DNA of 9,200 nt from Nitrospirota bacterium (GTDB lineage: Bacteria; Nitrospirota; Thermodesulfovibrionia; Thermodesulfovibrionales; SM23-35). The translations under genes and the position numbers were made by a program. The stretch is taken from positions 1-9,200 of the forward strand of contig JAOUJR010000047.1 in the NCBI GenBank assembly GCA_029883145.1, in the 5' to 3' direction. The notes below the pieces were generated by a model. The model saw only the letters and a list, made by a program, of their open reading frames with translations. It was not told the origin of the DNA and did not search any database. Shown in pieces: positions 6,318 to 9,200 of the stretch (its first letter is position 1; each line of letters opens with the position of its first letter).

Positions 6318-7914
6318 GTCTTCTCTTTATTTCCGAGTATTTTATTTTCCCATTTTCTGTTAGTGGGAGACTGTCAACAATATATATTTCAGCAGGTACC
6401 ATATAAGACGGTAATCTATGTCCGAGGTAAGCGCTTAGTTCTTTAGCATTCAGAGGGCTCTTAGGGACGACTTCTGCTAAAATCATCTGGCCCATTCGAC
6501 CGTTGCTGATTCCGATTACAGCAGCATATTTTACTCGTTCGTGCTCCAGTATATAATTCTCCACCTCCTTCGGATAGACCCTGTATCCCAGGGTTTTGAT
6601 CATGTCATCTTCCCGACCGAGAATAGAGAGATACCCTTCGTTGTCCATTTTCCCGAGATCACCCGTAAAAACCACTTTCCCCTCTGTGAGAACATCTTTG
6701 AGTGAGTCCGGGACTTCTCTAAGTTTTTCCTGTGTTCCCTCCACATCGTTTAAATAACCGAGCATAGTGCCACCACCATAATGAACAATTTCTCCCTGAG
6801 TATTTGGCGGAGCGATTTTGTTATTCTCATCAAGGATAAACACTTGAGTTCCCCTGACAGGCTTGCCGACAGAGGTCATTTTTCTCTCGAAATCCCAGGG
6901 TCTAAGCATTGAACTCCTGAAAGTCTCAGTTTGACCATAGGTTTTGTAGATATTCACATTTTTAAAGTATCTCCTCAATTGCAATAACTGGTTCTGTGCA
7001 AGGTCACCGCCGGAAACAGTAATGTACCGCAGTGTTTGAATGTTCTGTTCAAAACCAGGCTCCTGTGGGTAAGAAATCATGTCAACCCATATCATGGGCA
7101 CACCCGAAATTCCTGTAATGTGAAGAGACTTTATTGTTGTTAAAATGTCTTTGGGAAACCAAAAATTTAGAATGACGAGATGAGCTCCTGCCAAAAAACA
7201 GGAAAAGAACTGATTTAACCCTACATCGAATGAAAAAGGAACTAAGCTCAGCAAACAATCTGATTCTTTTAATTCATAGTCTTCGGCCTCAGTATTTGCC
7301 CTTTGCAATAGATCATCCCTGGAAATCAAAACACCCTTTGGGACACCAGTGGACCCAGAAGTGAACAGACAGAAAGCATTGTTGTATGAATCATGACGTG
7401 TTATTGTAAATGGCGTGGCTTCATCGTATTTATCATGTGGATATTTTTGAATATGGAGAGAGGCAGAAGCTTTAATATAAAAAGCATCTATAGCTTTTGA
7501 TCCAGAAGAACCTGTATAAAGTATAAATTGATTATTCCTGTCAACTGACTCTTTGGACTTCATAATATGTATAAATGTATTTTTGTCAAGAATGATAAAT
7601 TTAGGCTTAACGCTTGAGGATAGTTTTAAAACCTGAGAAGGTTTGAGCTTCGGGTTCAGATAACAAGATATTCCCCAGTTGAGAATAGTAGCCAGTATAG
7701 CTGCTACCAATTCGATTGACTTGTTCATATAACACATTACTATATCCTCTGGCTTCATACCATGATGCAGCATAAAATGAGCTAATCTCTTTACACTCTC
7801 TTCAAGTTGACCATAAGTCACAGTACGTAAAGAGTCAGGAGGAATATAGTAGGAAAAGGCAGGTCTATCCTTATAGTTTAAAAAGACCTGTTCTATGCGC
7901 TCAAGTAGTCTCAA
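6295..7914 (-). CDS. AMP-forming acyl/amino-acyl ligase, exosortase A-associated type
   Basis: The 539-residue protein is an ANL-superfamily ligase that should form an acyl-AMP and pass it to CoA or a carrier protein. Motifs are LFTSGSTGVPKG (183-194), PFSFDVGLNQF (226-236), KTYGQTETFRSS (324-335), FTGD (416-419), GREDDMIKTLGYRVYPKEVE (433-452) and the catalytic lysine of NGKIKYSE (Lys523). The PFSFD-GLNQ block, TETFRSS and KTLGYRVYPKEVE are recalled features of the exosortase A-associated ligases (TIGR03098-like), which normally stand next to the matching decarboxylase, as here. A poorly conserved stretch at about 110-175 precedes the ATP loop. The start is TTG: an in-frame stop lies upstream, no ATG or GTG lies between, and the next ATG would cut the N-terminal domain. 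AAGGGA lies 8 nt upstream. The substrate is unknown. Confidence 0.92.
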   Translation of the reverse strand: MRLLERIEQVFLNYKDRPAFSYYIPPDSLRTVTYGQLEESVKRLAHFMLHHGMKPEDIVMCYMNKSIELVAAILATILNWGISCYLNPKLKPSQVLKLSSSVKPKFIILDKNTFIHIMKSKESVDRNNQFILYTGSSGSKAIDAFYIKASASLHIQKYPHDKYDEATPFTITRHDSYNNAFCLFTSGSTGVPKGVLISRDDLLQRANTEAEDYELKESDCLLSLVPFSFDVGLNQFFSCFLAGAHLVILNFWFPKDILTTIKSLHITGISGVPMIWVDMISYPQEPGFEQNIQTLRYITVSGGDLAQNQLLQLRRYFKNVNIYKTYGQTETFRSSMLRPWDFERKMTSVGKPVRGTQVFILDENNKIAPPNTQGEIVHYGGGTMLGYLNDVEGTQEKLREVPDSLKDVLTEGKVVFTGDLGKMDNEGYLSILGREDDMIKTLGYRVYPKEVENYILEHERVKYAAVIGISNGRMGQMILAEVVPKSPLNAKELSAYLGHRLPSYMVPAEIYIVDSLPLTENGKIKYSEIKRRREERRIL

Positions 7915-7928
7915 TCCTTCTGTCCCTT
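7915..7928 (-). promoter_or_regulatory. Ribosome binding site supporting the TTG start of the ligase
   Basis: On the minus strand AAGGGA (7928-7923) lies 8 nt before TTG 7914, and a second purine run, AGAAGGA, touches the start codon. This is the strongest Shine-Dalgarno-like sequence in the window and supports the non-ATG start. An ATG at 7937 upstream is out of frame and stops at 7911. Confidence 0.6.
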
Positions 7929-7975
7929 GCCCACCATGAATCAGACCGATCTAATATGTGTACAAATAATCATGA

Positions 7976-9200
7976 TCAATGAGTTTTCGTTTTATACTGT
8001 CCCTGTCCTATTTTTGTCTCTGCATCTAAAATCATTGAAATTAAATTATTCCTCTGTTGCTCGAATATTAAAGAGTTCCATCCGTCATGAGCTTCAAAGC
8101 TACAGCCGGGTACATCTTGCGTTCCCCTTATTTCTCTGAGAAATTTCTCATAGTGAGAAGTATCGATTCCTTTTCTCTGCAAGGTAGTTATACGTTTCTG
8201 CAATTGATAGATGAGCTTATGGTCATCAATCCCTTCTCTGATGGCCTCCCATTTAAGAGTAGCAAGAGGACCGTGTGGATCTGGATAGGCGAGGTAAATA
8301 TCACTTCCAGAAGAGTCAGCTTTTGTTGGTAACCCACTCGCATTCTGGGTATTCTGGAATGTCCAGGATGTCATCCCGTCTATATTATTTTCCCACGTAT
8401 AATAACCATAAATATATCTCGCATACGCAGGATTATTGCACTTTGTGGTTACTTCGTTGTTATAAACCCAGTATATTGACCCATTGCTATGTGCTGCTTT
8501 CAGACCTTCCTTGCTGACTTCACTTGTACAAATATAATTGAGAGGTTTGAACCGATTAAAGGTGTGAGTGGTCAGCATACTTTTTGCACCTGCTTCTTGT
8601 ATTTTCTTTAATAACAAAGGTGTTATAGTGCGACGCTTATCTTGAAAATCCTGATATATATCGTCTGGTTCATCTATGGGTAAAAAGATAACCTCAGGGC
8701 AACCATTTTCTTTTGCAAATGAAGATACAGTTTTAACAATATATTCCAATCGAGGAACATGGATATCATTATCAAAACCATGTATATTTCCTGGATGTTT
8801 TGGTTTAGCAGTTTGGATGAGGTGTCCCATATACCATACAATTGGTCTTGTGAAACCGATGTCTCTTGCTGCTTTAAGAGTAGCAAAAATATCTTCAAGA
8901 TTTGGTGTCCCGTCGTCATTTCTTATAAGTACAAAAGGAGAATGGGGATTTAGTGTAGTCATTCCATGTTCCTTGTAATCTTTAAGGATTTTAAATGCTG
9001 ATTCATAGATCTTTTCTTTTTCTTCCTTTTTCCATGGCATTGTCAATTCTGTAAACTCATAGGTCATGAGCATAAAATAGTCTATGCCTGGAATATCTTC
9101 CAGGGAAATGGGCATAACATTTACCTGGAAGGGAAGGGATTTTTCTCTCCCATTCTGAGGTGAAATGGTTATTCTACCTTTATATACTCCCGGCAGAACA
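7976..9200 (-). CDS. GH123/DUF4091-like glycoside hydrolase, C-terminal part; 5' end beyond the window
   Basis: The reading frame is open to the window edge, so the ATG at 9115 is internal. The 28 codons before it encode LPGVYKGRITI and LPFQVNV, typical of the beta-sandwich domain that precedes the barrel in this family. About 407 residues are visible. Numbered from that internal Met, a barrel domain follows with an adjacent acid pair, Asp148-Glu149, in FLPIDEPDD. In GH123 N-acetylgalactosaminidases a neighbouring Asp-Glu pair performs substrate-assisted catalysis, so this is the likely active site. The C-terminus has YPDPHGPLATLKWEAIREG at 277-295, continuing into IDDHKL, the DUF4091 signature. 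A signal peptide cannot be judged because the N-terminus is missing. The gene ends 61 bases before the ligase and reads the same way, so it may share the operon. A role in trimming or turnover of the local glycan is inference; a degenerate carbohydrate-binding role is also possible. Confidence 0.78.
   Translation of the reverse strand, partial: VLPGVYKGRITISPQNGREKSLPFQVNVMPISLEDIPGIDYFMLMTYEFTELTMPWKKEEKEKIYESAFKILKDYKEHGMTTLNPHSPFVLIRNDDGTPNLEDIFATLKAARDIGFTRPIVWYMGHLIQTAKPKHPGNIHGFDNDIHVPRLEYIVKTVSSFAKENGCPEVIFLPIDEPDDIYQDFQDKRRTITPLLLKKIQEAGAKSMLTTHTFNRFKPLNYICTSEVSKEGLKAAHSNGSIYWVYNNEVTTKCNNPAYARYIYGYYTWENNIDGMTSWTFQNTQNASGLPTKADSSGSDIYLAYPDPHGPLATLKWEAIREGIDDHKLIYQLQKRITTLQRKGIDTSHYEKFLREIRGTQDVPGCSFEAHDGWNSLIFEQQRNNLISMILDAETKIGQGQYKTKTH

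Noticed and set aside
3200..7914. A conventional NRPS assembly line.
   Set aside because: There are no condensation, epimerisation or thioesterase domains and all units are separate proteins; the set fits a loading-and-tailoring pathway better.
8674..8978. Overlapping open frames on both strands within the hydrolase region.
   Set aside because: They lie inside the well-conserved GH123/DUF4091-like frame, which carries the IDEP pair, and show no independent family features.
7976..9115. Treating ATG 9115 as the true start of the hydrolase.
   Set aside because: The frame stays open to the window edge and the preceding 28 codons encode a plausible beta-sandwich segment running straight into the barrel, so the gene is truncated by the window.
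1..9200. Mobile elements, CRISPR arrays, tRNA or rRNA genes.
   Set aside because: No transposase, integrase, long terminal repeats, regularly spaced repeats or RNA-gene signatures were seen on either strand.

Overview
The window is 9.2 kb of fairly AT-rich bacterial DNA in which every credible gene lies on the minus strand. Transcription therefore runs from high to low coordinates, and the genes are packed like an operon, with two genes cut by the window edges. The content is typical of a surface-polysaccharide or glycoconjugate locus: a glycosyltransferase, two hexapeptide-repeat acyltransferases and an N-acetyl sugar amidotransferase. Embedded in it is a small carrier-protein pathway. The organism is most likely a Gram-negative environmental bacterium. 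The ligase and decarboxylase resemble the families usually associated with exosortase A (PEP-CTERM) loci, but no exosortase or PEP-CTERM protein is visible here. I cannot name a taxon from this sequence.

Layout in transcription order. (1) 9200-7976 holds the C-terminal part of a GH123/DUF4091-like glycosidase, cut at its 5' end. (2) 7914-6295 is an AMP-forming acyl/amino-acyl ligase of the exosortase A-associated type, with a TTG start. (3) 6317-5106 is a fold-type III PLP-dependent decarboxylase, overlapping the ligase by 23 bases. (4) 5045-4770 is a free-standing acyl/peptidyl carrier protein. (5) 4738-3200 is a stand-alone, DltA-like amino-acid adenylation enzyme. (6) 3098-2460 and 2433-1786 are two tandem paralogous left-handed beta-helix acyltransferases. 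(7) 1785-601 is a GT4-type glycosyltransferase directly abutting the second acyltransferase. (8) 590-468 is a possible 40-residue ORF filling the next gap. (9) 468-1 is the N-terminal part of a WbpG/PseA-like N-acetyl sugar amidotransferase, cut at its 3' end.

Working model (inference): one of the two adenylating enzymes loads an amino acid onto the carrier protein. The PLP decarboxylase acts on the free or carrier-bound amino acid, a logic established for BtrI/BtrJ/BtrK in butirosin synthesis. One or both acyltransferases may then place the resulting acyl or amino-acyl group on a sugar of the glycan. The glycosyltransferase and amidotransferase would build and further decorate the same glycan. 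No NRPS condensation domain, thioesterase, DltB/DltD-like transferase, flippase or polymerase is visible in the window, so the acceptor and the export route are unknown.
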